NCBI GenBank assembly: GCA_027345905.1
Contig: DAIETC010000040.1
Coordinates: 1 to 28,138 of the forward strand
Length of the DNA: 28,138 nt
Reading direction: 5' to 3'
Source of the DNA: Kineosporiaceae bacterium
GTDB taxonomy: Bacteria; Actinomycetota; Actinomycetes; Actinomycetales; Angustibacteraceae
The notes under the pieces were generated by a model. That model saw only the letters and a list, made by a program, of their open reading frames with translations. It had not been told where the DNA came from and searched no databases. The translations under genes were made by a program, and so were the position numbers. The stretch's first letter is position 1, and each line of letters opens with the position of its first letter. Below are positions 8,329 to 16,042 of this stretch, piece by piece.

Positions 8329-9618
8329 TCAGAATGCCCCGGCGTACGCGAGGTATCCGAAGTATTTGCCAGGCGAGGAGGGGCTGGCGGCGAACCCGTA
8401 GGCAGGCGGCTGGGCGGCCGCGTCAGCGAGCAACTTGGCCTTGACCTGCGCGGGAGAGGACCCGCACTGACCGGCGTCGATGCACAGGACGGCGGTACCG
8501 CTCACGTGCGGCGTGGCCATGCTGGTGCCGGAGATGGTCTTGAAGCCACCGCCCTTCCAGGTGGAGTTGATGCACACCCCCGGGGCGGCGATCGTGTGCG
8601 CCTGGTCGGCGGCCTCGACGGCCCAGTTGGAGAAGCTCGCCGGCACGTCGTAACCCTCGCTGGTGCGGCAGGCTGGCGCACCGCCAAGCGCGCCCGGCTT
8701 CCCGTCGCTGTCGGACATGGCCGTGACGGTGAGTACCTCGTCGTACGCGGCCGGGACGAACCCGGCGAGATCCTTGGCGTCGTTGCCTGCGGCCACGACG
8801 TAGGTGGTGCCAGCGGCCACCGATGTGCAGATGGCGGTGTGCAGCGCGTCGTTCGCGGGGTTGTTGCAGTTCGCGTCGCTAGGGCTGTCGGATCCCGCGC
8901 CGCCCAGGCTCATGCTCGCGACCGCGATCCCGGTGGTGGCGGCGTTGCCCCTGACCCAGTCGATGCCGCAGATCACGGACGACCACGAACCAGAGCCACG
9001 GTTGTCCAGCACCCGCACCGAGTAGATCGGCACGCCCGGGGCCACGCCGACGACACCGAGAGCGTCGTTCTTGGCCCCGATGGTGCCGGCGACGTGGGTG
9101 CCGTGGCCGTTACCGTCGTTGTAGCTGGTGCCGGTGGAACAGTTCTTGCCGCCGACGACGTTCAGGTCGGTGTGCGGCCCGGAGCCGGTGTCGATGACGG
9201 CGACCGCAGGCCCGGTGAGCCCGGCAGCGAACGGCTGCGCCTGGTCGGCGTCGATGCGGTCGACGCCTGTGGGCATTGCCTGCGGTGCGCTGGAGCCGCC
9301 GCCCGGCTTGCCGACAGCCTGGACCGGGCGGTCCTGCGAGACGAACGCCACCCGCGGGTCGCCTCGGACCTGATCGAGTCGGCCAGCTGGAACGGTCGCC
9401 GCGTAGCCCCTCAGCACGTGCCGGTAGACGAAGCCCACCGTTGCGCCGTACGAGCGGGAGTGCTCCCGGGCAACCGCGCCGGGGTCGGCAACGGAATCCT
9501 TCAGGACGACGATGTAGTGCCCAGGCGCCTGATCGCTGGCCTGAGCGGGGGCGAGGGTGACAAGGCTGAGCGCAACCGCCGCGAGGAGGGCCAGCATGGC
9601 AACGAGCCGATGAACCAT
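8329..9618 (-). CDS. Secreted subtilisin-like serine protease (S8) with I9 propeptide
   Basis: Protein of 429 aa. The start is the ATG at 9618, 4 nt behind AGGAGG; an upstream in-frame extension to 9681 would run through the promoter. Residues 1-27 form a signal peptide (MVHRLVAMLALLAAVALSLV ... APAQA). An inhibitor I9-type propeptide follows (HYIVVLKDSVADPG ... VAFVSQDRPV). The catalytic domain shows all triad residues: Asp143 in VIDTG, His172 in GHGTHVAGTIG and Ser366 in SGTSMATPHVSG. The oxyanion Asn279 is in VAAGND. It resembles proteinase K/aqualysin-type secreted proteases and has several paired cysteines. It should be made as an inactive zymogen and mature outside the cell. Confidence 0.95.
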   Translation of the reverse strand: MVHRLVAMLALLAAVALSLVTLAPAQASDQAPGHYIVVLKDSVADPGAVAREHSRSYGATVGFVYRHVLRGYAATVPAGRLDQVRGDPRVAFVSQDRPVQAVGKPGGGSSAPQAMPTGVDRIDADQAQPFAAGLTGPAVAVIDTGSGPHTDLNVVGGKNCSTGTSYNDGNGHGTHVAGTIGAKNDALGVVGVAPGVPIYSVRVLDNRGSGSWSSVICGIDWVRGNAATTGIAVASMSLGGAGSDSPSDANCNNPANDALHTAICTSVAAGTTYVVAAGNDAKDLAGFVPAAYDEVLTVTAMSDSDGKPGALGGAPACRTSEGYDVPASFSNWAVEAADQAHTIAAPGVCINSTWKGGGFKTISGTSMATPHVSGTAVLCIDAGQCGSSPAQVKAKLLADAAAQPPAYGFAASPSSPGKYFGYLAYAGAF

Positions 9619-9651
9619 GGGGACCTCCTGAGGGGGACGACGTCCCTCGTC

Positions 9652-9681
9652 AAGGTAAAGGCTGACCCAACAACGGGTCAA
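9652..9681 (-). promoter_or_regulatory. Promoter of the subtilase gene with overlapping palindromic operator candidate
   Basis: On the minus strand TTGACC (9681-9676) is followed after 18 bp by TACCTT (9657-9652), a good housekeeping-type promoter about 34 bp before the start codon at 9618. An inverted repeat TGACCC-N6-GGGTCA at 9663-9680 covers most of the -35 box and the spacer, so a bound repressor would block polymerase. The promoter call is well supported; the operator is inference. Confidence 0.65.
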
Positions 9682-9728
9682 TGGGCCGAACGGTCAATCC
9701 GACGGCGGTCCAGACGCGTCGGTGCGAC

Positions 9729-10604
9729 TCAGGGCGCGGTGAGGGCGAGCAGCCGGTCCTCGAGGTGTTCGAAGATGCCGAGGTGGCCCTCGCCGGTGGC
9801 CTCGATGAGGTGGGCGTGGGGGAGGTGGTCGCGCAACCACCGTCCATGGGCGAGCGGGACGAAGCGGTCCTCGGCGCCGTACCACAGCAAGACGGGGCAC
9901 GCGAGGGTCGTGACGTCCACGTCCCACGGGCCCACCCACGAGACGTTGTCCCATCCGGCGCCCATCGCACCCTGGCGCAGCGACTCGCGCATGGACGCGC
10001 TGAAGGCTGCGGCGAGCCGCTCGTCGGCGAGCAGCCGCTGGTCGGTTCGGGACATGTGGTCGGCGAATGCCGCCACGATCTGCGCCGGGGCTAGTTCGAA
10101 GGTCGGGATCAGCGGCTCGAACCCGCTCGCGAAGGCGCGAGCGACGGCGTCCAGGGCGTCGTGGGGGAGCATGGCGTAGGCGGTGCGGTCGTTCTCGTCC
10201 AGCTGGTCGAGCGACCCTGGAACCAGGCCGAACGGGCCTGGAGCGCTTGCGACGCCGACCCGCGGCACGCGATCACCGAGGACCGCTGCGCTGGCCAGGG
10301 CGAACGGGCCCCCACCCGACTGGCCCAGCGTCGCGAACCGGTCACACCCCAGCTGGTCGGCGACGGCCTGCGCGTCGAGCGCGACCGAGTGCAGACTGAA
10401 GGGGGCCGGCGTCGAGCCTCCGTAGCCGGGGCGGTCGAAGCAGACCAACCGGACGCCGTGCTCGCGCGCCCACTGCTCGCCGAAGGTCAGGTCGAGCCGC
10501 GAGCTGGGTGTGCCGTGGAAGTACATGACGACTCGGCCGTCGGGGGCGCCACCGTCGCGGACCCGAAGCACCCGCCCGGCGCGCCGTAGGTCGATCTCGC
10601 CCAT
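9729..10604 (-). CDS. Alpha/beta hydrolase
   Basis: Protein of 291 aa with the alpha/beta hydrolase fold pattern: the oxyanion region YFHGTPSS (28-35), FDRPGYGGS, the nucleophile elbow GQSGGGP (Ser96), the acid in WYGAEDRFVP (Asp246) and the histidine in GEGHLGIFEH (His274). All triad members are present, so an active esterase/lipase-like enzyme is expected; the substrate cannot be read. The frame stays open upstream to 11189, but those residues are antisense to the SDR gene and are arginine-rich nonsense. The ATG at 10604 has no ribosome-binding site but lies 7 nt after TACCCT, suggesting a leaderless mRNA. It lies 41 bp downstream of the SDR gene. Confidence 0.9.
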   Translation of the reverse strand: MGEIDLRRAGRVLRVRDGGAPDGRVVMYFHGTPSSRLDLTFGEQWAREHGVRLVCFDRPGYGGSTPAPFSLHSVALDAQAVADQLGCDRFATLGQSGGGPFALASAAVLGDRVPRVGVASAPGPFGLVPGSLDQLDENDRTAYAMLPHDALDAVARAFASGFEPLIPTFELAPAQIVAAFADHMSRTDQRLLADERLAAAFSASMRESLRQGAMGAGWDNVSWVGPWDVDVTTLACPVLLWYGAEDRFVPLAHGRWLRDHLPHAHLIEATGEGHLGIFEHLEDRLLALTAP

Positions 10605-10645
10605 GGCCGGGAGGGTACTCGGGCCGAGCCCGCGGCGGCGGAGTG

Positions 10646-11407
10646 CTACAGCTGGACCCCGCGGGTGAGCGCGCCGTCGACGACCAGGTTCGTGCCGGTG
10701 GTGAAGCTGGACGCGGGGCTGGCGAGAAAGACGATCGCTCGTGCCATCTCCTGCGGTGTCCCCATGCGCCCGGTGGGGTTCAACGCCAGCGCGGTCTCGT
10801 ACAGCTCGGGGTTGCCCGTCTTGATCGAGTCCCACACACCGCCCGCGAAGAACGTGTTGCCCGGGGAGACGCTGTTGGCCCGCACGCCCTGGCCTGCCAG
10901 CTGAAACGCCAGCCCCTGCGTGTAGTGCACGAGCGCGGCCTTGAAGGTGCCGTAGGGCCCTGCGGCGAAGTCGATCTCGCGAGCGGAGACGCTGGACACC
11001 GTCACGATCGAGCCGACACCGCTGGCCCGCAGGTGCTCCAGCGCCGCGTCCACCAGCTGCACGGTCCCCATCAGGTCCACGGCGTACGACGTCGCCCAGT
11101 TCTCGGGTGTGTCCTCGATCGCCAGCGCGCTGACGTTGGAGACCACGATGTCGATGCCGCCCAGCCGTTGGGCGCTCGCGTTCACCCACGCACGGATCCC
11201 CGCAGCGTCGGCGACGTCCAGGACGGTGCCGACCGCGGTGGCGCCGTCCGTGCTCAGCTCGGACGTCGTGGCCTCGACCTCGGCGCCGTCGCGGGCGCAG
11301 AAGGCCACGGCGGCACCCTCGGCCAGGAACGTCTCGACGACGGCGCGGCCGATGCCGCGGGTGCCGCCGGTCACCAGGATCCGTCGTCCGGCCAGCTGCA
11401 GGTCCAT
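10646..11407 (-). CDS. SDR family NAD(P)-dependent oxidoreductase
   Basis: Protein of 253 aa. It has the Rossmann dinucleotide motif TGGTRGIG (13-20), the catalytic Ser139 in VTVSSVS, and the Tyr152-x3-Lys156 pair in PYGTFKAAL. The C-terminal VVDGALTRGV is typical of classical SDRs. The usual NNAG motif after beta-4 is replaced by SNVS, a variation seen in some subfamilies. GAAAGG upstream of the ATG can serve as ribosome-binding site. It lies downstream of the acetamidase/formamidase gene and upstream of the alpha/beta hydrolase on the same strand, so the three may form a catabolic group; the substrate is not identifiable. Confidence 0.93.
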   Translation of the reverse strand: MDLQLAGRRILVTGGTRGIGRAVVETFLAEGAAVAFCARDGAEVEATTSELSTDGATAVGTVLDVADAAGIRAWVNASAQRLGGIDIVVSNVSALAIEDTPENWATSYAVDLMGTVQLVDAALEHLRASGVGSIVTVSSVSAREIDFAAGPYGTFKAALVHYTQGLAFQLAGQGVRANSVSPGNTFFAGGVWDSIKTGNPELYETALALNPTGRMGTPQEMARAIVFLASPASSFTTGTNLVVDGALTRGVQL

Positions 11408-11425
11408 CTGATGTGCCTTTCGTGA

Positions 11426-11507
11426 CTCAGTGCGGGGAATGGCTCAGTGCGGGGACTGGCTCAGTGCGGGGACTAGCTCAGTGCGGGGACTAGCTCAGTG
11501 CAGGGAC
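11426..11507. repeat. 17-bp tandem repeat array (five units) at the formamidase 3' end
   Basis: Units start at 11426, 11443, 11460, 11477 and 11494, with consensus CTCAGTGCGGGGACTRG on the plus strand; the last is partial. Unit five contains the stop codon and final codons of the acetamidase gene, so each further unit copies that stop. The array fills nearly the whole gap between the formamidase stop and the SDR start. 17 bp is not a multiple of three. Confidence 0.93.
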
Positions 11508-12496
11508 GCCGCGCGGGCGCGCAGGTCGCGGTGCAGACCGTCGAACGCCTCGGCGGGGGGCAGTAGGGACTTGGGGGCCTTGACCACCACGCTGTAGTTG
11601 GCGTCCACGACGTTGGCGATCGGCGCCTTGGTGATCTGGGAGAGCAGCTGGTAGGCGTCCATCGTGTGCAGCCCGTACAGCTGCTCGAACCAGCGCACGA
11701 GCTCGACCTGGCCGATCCGCCAGGCGTCCTCCAGCGGGCGGCTGGACCCGACGGCCATCCAGTGCTCGTCGTCCTCCAGGCGTGGCCACAGGGGGGCGCC
11801 ACCCTTGATCAGCTCCACGATGAGGGTGGTGTTCATGGCCCCTTCGACCGCGGTGCCGCATGCCTCACCCTCGCCCTGGCGGTAGTGACCGTCGCCGATC
11901 GAGAACAGCGCGCCCTCGACGTTGACTCCCAGGTAGCACGTGCTGCCGGCCCGCATCTGCGGGCTGTCCATGTTGCCCCCGAAACGCTCGGGGACCAGGG
12001 CGCTACGCACCTCGTTCCCGGCCGGGGCCACCCCGACGGTGCCGAGCATGGGTTCCAGCGGCAGCTCGATGACGTGCTCGCTGTGCCGCGCGGCGAACGC
12101 GACGGTCCGTCTGGCGCTGTCGACGTCGTAGATCCAGGTCAGGTCGGGCAGCGCCGGCTGCAAGGTGGCGGTGCGGTCGGTGCTGGTCAGGCCGCCGAAG
12201 AACGGGATCGTCGCGGAGGCCCCGAAGTCCCTCGCGGGTTCGACGCTGACGAAGTGCAACGCCAGGGTGTCGCCCGGTTCGGCGCCCACGACGTAGAAGG
12301 GCCCGGTCTGCGGGTTGATGTAGCGCAGGTCGACCTTCTCGCTGGACAGGTCGGCGATGCTGCGCAGCGCGCCGCAGAAGGCGTCCTCGGACCACAGTCG
12401 CAGGGCGGTGCCCGGTTCGACCCGCAGGACCGGGGCGGCGCCTCCGAACGTGTAGGCGAACTGCTCGAAGGTGGGGCTGAACTCCACGACGTCCAT
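11495..12496 (-). CDS. Acetamidase/formamidase family protein
   Basis: Protein of 333 aa, close to the family norm. It matches the FmdA/AmdA family: an N-terminal beta-rich segment with PVLRVEPGTALRLWSEDAF, then NPQTGPFYVVGAEPGDTLALHF, FGGNMDSPQMRAGSTCYLGV, the signature GALFSIGDGHYRQGEGEACG, and MDAYQLLSQ near the end. The family hydrolyses short amides such as formamide or acetamide to ammonia and the acid in the cytoplasm. The ATG lacks a ribosome-binding site and lies 7 nt after TAGCAT (12504-12509), a leaderless arrangement. The last codons lie inside a 17-bp tandem repeat array. It is the first gene of a same-strand group with an SDR and an alpha/beta hydrolase. Confidence 0.93.
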   Translation of the reverse strand: MDVVEFSPTFEQFAYTFGGAAPVLRVEPGTALRLWSEDAFCGALRSIADLSSEKVDLRYINPQTGPFYVVGAEPGDTLALHFVSVEPARDFGASATIPFFGGLTSTDRTATLQPALPDLTWIYDVDSARRTVAFAARHSEHVIELPLEPMLGTVGVAPAGNEVRSALVPERFGGNMDSPQMRAGSTCYLGVNVEGALFSIGDGHYRQGEGEACGTAVEGAMNTTLIVELIKGGAPLWPRLEDDEHWMAVGSSRPLEDAWRIGQVELVRWFEQLYGLHTMDAYQLLSQITKAPIANVVDANYSVVVKAPKSLLPPAEAFDGLHRDLRARAASLH

Positions 12497-12503
12497 GGCG
12501 GGG

Positions 12504-12509
12504 ATGCTA
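12504..12509 (-). promoter_or_regulatory. Candidate -10 box TAGCAT for a leaderless formamidase mRNA
   Basis: On the minus strand TAGCAT is followed by 7 nt and the ATG. No Shine-Dalgarno sequence is present. This is the typical spacing for leaderless actinobacterial transcripts. Confidence 0.5.
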
Positions 12510-12544
12510 GGGCCTGCGCGGTCGGCTCGGGAAGGACGGGCCGA

Positions 12545-13108
12545 TCACAGCCCGGGTGCCCCGTACACGGCGAACCACCGGCCCAGATCGGGTTCGACGC
12601 GAAGGTCGCTGCCCAGCGCCGCCTGGGCCTGCAGCTCCAGGGCGTTGTCACGCCGCTGCGCAGCGGTAGGGGCGAACGGGTACCAGGTGCCACGCTTGTA
12701 CAGATAGATTAGGCCGAGGGGTCGGGCGCCGTCGGTGAAGGCCACCGACGTGCACAGCAGGGACGCCCCGAAACCGCCGTCCTGCAGGCTGGAGTTGACC
12801 GCGTGCAGGTCGGTGACCAGGCCTTCGAGGTCGTCTGGCGTGCTCTGGCGAACCAGCCAGGTGAACCCGAAGCTGTCGACCTGCCGGGTGTATTTGCCGG
12901 TGTCCAAGGCGAGCAGCTGGTCGATCTGCTCGCTGAGGTCGGTGAAGGCGCTGCCCTCGGCGGCCTTGAAGCAGACCGCCCCGGTGCCGGTCGGCGCGAA
13001 CGAGGTCGCCGCCTGCAAGGTGACGGCGGCAGCGGGCAGGGCGAAGAGCTGGTCCAGGCTGGGCGGCACCGGTTTCGAGCGGCCCAGCAGCGCGTCCAGG
13101 AACCCCAC
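12545..13108 (-). CDS. pspAB: PspA-associated protein PspAB
   Basis: Protein of 187 aa starting with GTG, 4 nt after the htpX stop. The N terminus MGFLDALLGRSKP and the later YLYKRGTWYPFAPT are typical of PspAB, the small conserved partner found after htpX in actinobacterial and archaeal psp operons. Its biochemical role is unknown. There is no signal peptide or membrane segment, so it is probably cytoplasmic. It is the last gene of the pspA-pspAA-htpX-pspAB set and is surely co-transcribed with it. Confidence 0.88.
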   Translation of the reverse strand: MGFLDALLGRSKPVPPSLDQLFALPAAAVTLQAATSFAPTGTGAVCFKAAEGSAFTDLSEQIDQLLALDTGKYTRQVDSFGFTWLVRQSTPDDLEGLVTDLHAVNSSLQDGGFGASLLCTSVAFTDGARPLGLIYLYKRGTWYPFAPTAAQRRDNALELQAQAALGSDLRVEPDLGRWFAVYGAPGL

Positions 13109-13112
13109 CGGC

Positions 13113-14036
13113 TTACGCCGCCTGGCCCAGCTGGCGCGAGATCTGGGCCATCTGGGCCAGGCGCCGCTCCAGGGTGGGATGGGTCGAGAAGATGCTGGAC
13201 AGGCTGAAACCGTTGGCCAGGGCGGGAGTGAAGAAGAACGCGTTGAACGGCTCGGCGTGGCGCAGGTCCTGGGTGGGGATCCGCGACATCTCCCCGTTGA
13301 GCTTGGTCAGGGCCGCCGCGAGCATCGACGGACGTCCGGTCAGGAGGGCGCCAGCCCGGTCGGCCGCCAGCTCGCGGTACCGCGACAGGCCGCGGACCAG
13401 CAGGAACGACAAGGCGTACACGACCGCGGACACTGCCACGACGAGCAGGACGACGTACGCCGTGTTGTCCTGACCACGACCGCGGCGCCCGCCGCCGAAC
13501 CCGCCACCGGACATCCCGGCGTACAGGCCGAAGCGGGTGATCAGGCCGGCCAGCACCCCGAGGAACGAGGCGATCGTCATGACCGCGACGTCCCGGTGGG
13601 CCACGTGGGACAGCTCGTGGGCCAGGACCGCCTCCAGCTCCTCGGCGTCCAGGCGGCGCAGCAGCCCCGTGGTGACGCACACCACCGCCCGGCTGGGGTT
13701 GCGCCCGGTCGCGAAGGCGTTCGGGACGTCGGTGTCGGCCAGCGCCACCGCCGGCTTCGGGACGTCGGCCAGCGCGCAGAGCCGGTCGATCGCCCCGTGC
13801 AGCGCCGGTTGCTCGGCCGCGGTGACGACCCGGCCGCCCATCGCGTACAACGCGATCCGGTCACTGAACCAGTACTGGGCGAACAGGACCGCTGCGGCAA
13901 CGCCGACCGCCAGGAAGGCGCTCTTGATCAGTGCGATGAGCACCGCGACGAAGACGACGTAGAGCAGACCGAGCAGGAAGACGGTCGCCGCCATGCGCAC
14001 CGTCAGGCCGCGGTCGGGGGCGAACCGGCTCCTCAC
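13113..14036 (-). CDS. htpX: Zinc metalloprotease HtpX
   Basis: M48-family membrane protease of 307 aa. It has two N-terminal hydrophobic segments (about 16-37 and 39-55), the zinc-binding HELSH motif (His140, Glu141, His144) in AVLAHELSHVAHRD, further hydrophobic segments around 150-165 and 200-220, and RELAADRAGA, which supplies the third zinc ligand. HtpX degrades damaged membrane proteins. The GTG start lies 4 nt after the pspAA stop. Its place inside a psp operon points to membrane-stress quality control. Confidence 0.95.
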   Translation of the reverse strand: MRSRFAPDRGLTVRMAATVFLLGLLYVVFVAVLIALIKSAFLAVGVAAAVLFAQYWFSDRIALYAMGGRVVTAAEQPALHGAIDRLCALADVPKPAVALADTDVPNAFATGRNPSRAVVCVTTGLLRRLDAEELEAVLAHELSHVAHRDVAVMTIASFLGVLAGLITRFGLYAGMSGGGFGGGRRGRGQDNTAYVVLLVVAVSAVVYALSFLLVRGLSRYRELAADRAGALLTGRPSMLAAALTKLNGEMSRIPTQDLRHAEPFNAFFFTPALANGFSLSSIFSTHPTLERRLAQMAQISRQLGQAA

Positions 14037-14040
14037 CGGG

Positions 14041-14319
14041 TCATCCTGGGATCAGCCCCTGGTCGCCGAGCAGCTCGTGGATCTGCGCCAGGTCGATGTC
14101 CGCGGCGGGCAGCACGGCCTCGGATGGCACGAGCACGTCGTCCGCCAGCCGCACGCCGAGCTCGCGGGCCCGGTCGAGCAGGCTGGCGAGCGCGGCACGG
14201 AAGGCGGGTTCGTCGTCCGCGGCGATGGCTGCCTCGAGCAGGGTGTCGAGCTGGTTCAGCTCGTCGACCCCGGCGTCGGGGACCTCGAACTGGCCCTCGC
14301 CCATGATCCGGATGATCAC
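14041..14319 (-). CDS. pspAA: PspA-associated protein PspAA
   Basis: Small protein of 92 aa beginning MIIRIMGEGQFEVPD. It matches the PspAA family: a short beta-rich N terminus, a helical middle (LLEAAIAADDEPAFRAAL) and an acidic C terminus. Its start overlaps the pspA stop by 4 nt (ATGA type), so translation is coupled. PspAA is thought to bind PspA and modulate its assembly; this is family knowledge, not visible here. Confidence 0.88.
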   Translation of the reverse strand: MIIRIMGEGQFEVPDAGVDELNQLDTLLEAAIAADDEPAFRAALASLLDRARELGVRLADDVLVPSEAVLPAADIDLAQIHELLGDQGLIPG

Positions 14320-15065
14320 TGCTGCGGCCCCTTCTCGGTGTGCTCGATGGCTGCCGGTGCGGCGCCAGGCGGCAACGCGGACTTGAGCTTGGCCAGCTCC
14401 AGCTCGACGGTGGAGCTGGAGGAGATGCGGTCCAGCTCGCCCTGGATGTCGTCCCTGCCCGTGCCGCTGGCGTCCTCGAGCGCACCCGAGGCCAGCAGCT
14501 CGTCGATGGCCCCGGCGCGGGCCTGCATCTGCGCGGTCTTGTCCTCGGCGCGCTGCATTGCCAGGCCGACGTCGCCCATCTCTTCGCTGAGACCGGAGAA
14601 CGCCTCACCGATCTTGGTCTGGGCCTCGGCGGCGCTGTAGGTGGCCTTCATCGTTTCCTTGCGCGTGCGGAACGCGTCGACCTTGGCCTGCAGCCGCCCC
14701 GAGGCCAGGGTGAGCTTCTCTTCCTGGGCCCGCAGGGCCGCGTGCTGCGAAGCCAGCTCGGTCAGCTGTTGCTGGGCTGCCGCGCGGCGGGTCAGCGCCT
14801 CGCGGGCAAGGTCCTCGCGGTTCGCGCTCATCGCCTGCGCCGCCTGCTGCTGCAGCTTGTCGGCCGCGGCGTTGAGCTGTTGGGCCTGCAGCTCCAGCCG
14901 CTTGCGGCTGGTCGCCACATCCGCCACGCCGCGACGCACCTGCTGCAGCATCTGCAGCTGCTTGTCGTAGGAGTAGTCCAGGACCTCGCGCGGGTCTTCG
15001 GCCTTGTCCATGGCGCGGGAGGCCTTGGCCTTGAAGATCATCGCCAACCGGCTGCTCAGGCTCAT
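14316..15065 (-). CDS. pspA: Phage shock protein A (PspA/IM30)
   Basis: PspA/IM30 (ESCRT-III-like) protein of 249 aa that binds and stabilises stressed membranes. The start is the ATG at 15065 behind AAGGAAC; the frame opens 7 codons earlier without a site. The N-terminal amphipathic helix is MSLSSRLAMIFKAKASRAMD, followed by the EDPREVLDYSYDKQLQML motif and a long alanine/glutamine-rich coiled-coil to about residue 185. The C terminus is a low-complexity linker rich in Ala and Pro. It leads the pspA-pspAA-htpX-pspAB operon. Only 37 bp separate it from the DUF72 stop, so its promoter is either inside the DUF72 gene or shared with it. Confidence 0.95.
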   Translation of the reverse strand: MSLSSRLAMIFKAKASRAMDKAEDPREVLDYSYDKQLQMLQQVRRGVADVATSRKRLELQAQQLNAAADKLQQQAAQAMSANREDLAREALTRRAAAQQQLTELASQHAALRAQEEKLTLASGRLQAKVDAFRTRKETMKATYSAAEAQTKIGEAFSGLSEEMGDVGLAMQRAEDKTAQMQARAGAIDELLASGALEDASGTGRDDIQGELDRISSSSTVELELAKLKSALPPGAAPAAIEHTEKGPQQ

Positions 15066-15102
15066 CGCTGTTCCTTGCGCTCGCATACGCCTATGGGACC
15101 GA

Positions 15103-16002
15103 TCACGGCGCCAGCCTAACCCGATCGACCAGGCGGGCGAGCGCCATCGCGTCGGCTGGGGCGCGGACCTTCAGGTCGTTGTCGAAGTACACGAACACCT
15201 CGCGGGCTCGCACAGGTGCGTCCGGCGCCACGGTCCTTCCCTCGTGAGGGGTCAGACCATTGCGCCACAACGAAATGCGCTGAGCCCAGGCATTCAGTGC
15301 CGATTCGTCGTAACCACTGGCGTAGAGCTCCTCGGCGCCGTGCAGCCGCAGGTAGACGATGTCGGCAGTGACGTCGTCCAGCTCGGGCCAGCGCTGCCCG
15401 GCGTCCGCGCGCACCAGGGCGACGTCGTACGCGCGGAGCAGCTCGACCAGCTCAGTTCCGGCGAAGCTGGGGTGGCGCACCTCGAGCGCATGGCGCAGCG
15501 GCTGGTCGCTCACCGCGACCGTCAGAGCCCGGTCCTCGAGCCGCGCATCATGCTCGCGGGCCAGCTCGGCGGCGGCGGCGCTCGTGCGCGGGAGCTGGGC
15601 AAGAAACGCTTCGACCCGCTCGTCGAACGCGAGCGTCGGTGGCAGCTGCCACAGGATCGGTCCCAGCTTGGCGCCCAGCGCCAACGGACCGGAGGCAAAG
15701 AAGTTCGCGAGGGCGGTGCGCGCGTCCAGCAGCCGCTTCATATGGGTGATGAAGCGCGGTCCCTTGAGGGCGAACACGAACCCGGGTGGCGTCTCGTCGT
15801 GCCAGCGCTGGTAGGACGAAGGGCGCTGCAGGGAGTAGAACGACCCGTTGACCTCGATGCTCGTCAGCTGCGTGGCCGCGTAGCCGAGCTCGTCCCGGTG
15901 GCGCAGGCCAGGGGGGTAGAACACGCCGCGCCACGGCGCGTACGTCCAGCCGGAGATGCCGATCCGCACCGCCCCTGGGTCCACGAACTCCTCCGTCACC
16001 AC
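15103..16002 (-). CDS. DUF72 domain-containing protein
   Basis: Protein of 299 aa matching the DUF72 (YecE-like) TIM-barrel family. Marks are RIGISGWTYAPWRGVFYPPG near the N terminus, EVNGSFYSLQRP, FVFALKGPRFITH, LGPILWQLPP, EVRHPSF and REVFVYFDNDLKVRAPADA at the end. The biochemical function of the family is unknown. GTG start at 16002 (or the next codon, also GTG) behind GACAGG. It is divergent from the DUF5709 gene with 40 bp between starts, and lies just upstream of pspA on the same strand, possibly in one transcript. Confidence 0.92.
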   Translation of the reverse strand: MVTEEFVDPGAVRIGISGWTYAPWRGVFYPPGLRHRDELGYAATQLTSIEVNGSFYSLQRPSSYQRWHDETPPGFVFALKGPRFITHMKRLLDARTALANFFASGPLALGAKLGPILWQLPPTLAFDERVEAFLAQLPRTSAAAAELAREHDARLEDRALTVAVSDQPLRHALEVRHPSFAGTELVELLRAYDVALVRADAGQRWPELDDVTADIVYLRLHGAEELYASGYDESALNAWAQRISLWRNGLTPHEGRTVAPDAPVRAREVFVYFDNDLKVRAPADAMALARLVDRVRLAP

Positions 16003-16042
16003 CCCTGTCGCGCCTGTCGGTGCCGCATGGCAGGGTCAGACT

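Noticed and set aside
8506..10179. Open frame of 557 codons on the plus strand
   Set aside because: It lies antisense to the subtilase and the alpha/beta hydrolase, which have intact catalytic motifs; the product is a Gly/Arg/Val-rich shadow typical of high-GC DNA.
10605..11189. N-terminal extension of the alpha/beta hydrolase
   Set aside because: The frame stays open but runs through the SDR gene in another frame and gives an arginine-rich sequence unrelated to the hydrolase fold.
12735..14306. Open frame of 523 codons on the plus strand
   Set aside because: Antisense to pspAB, htpX and pspAA; the translation is low-complexity and arginine/histidine rich.
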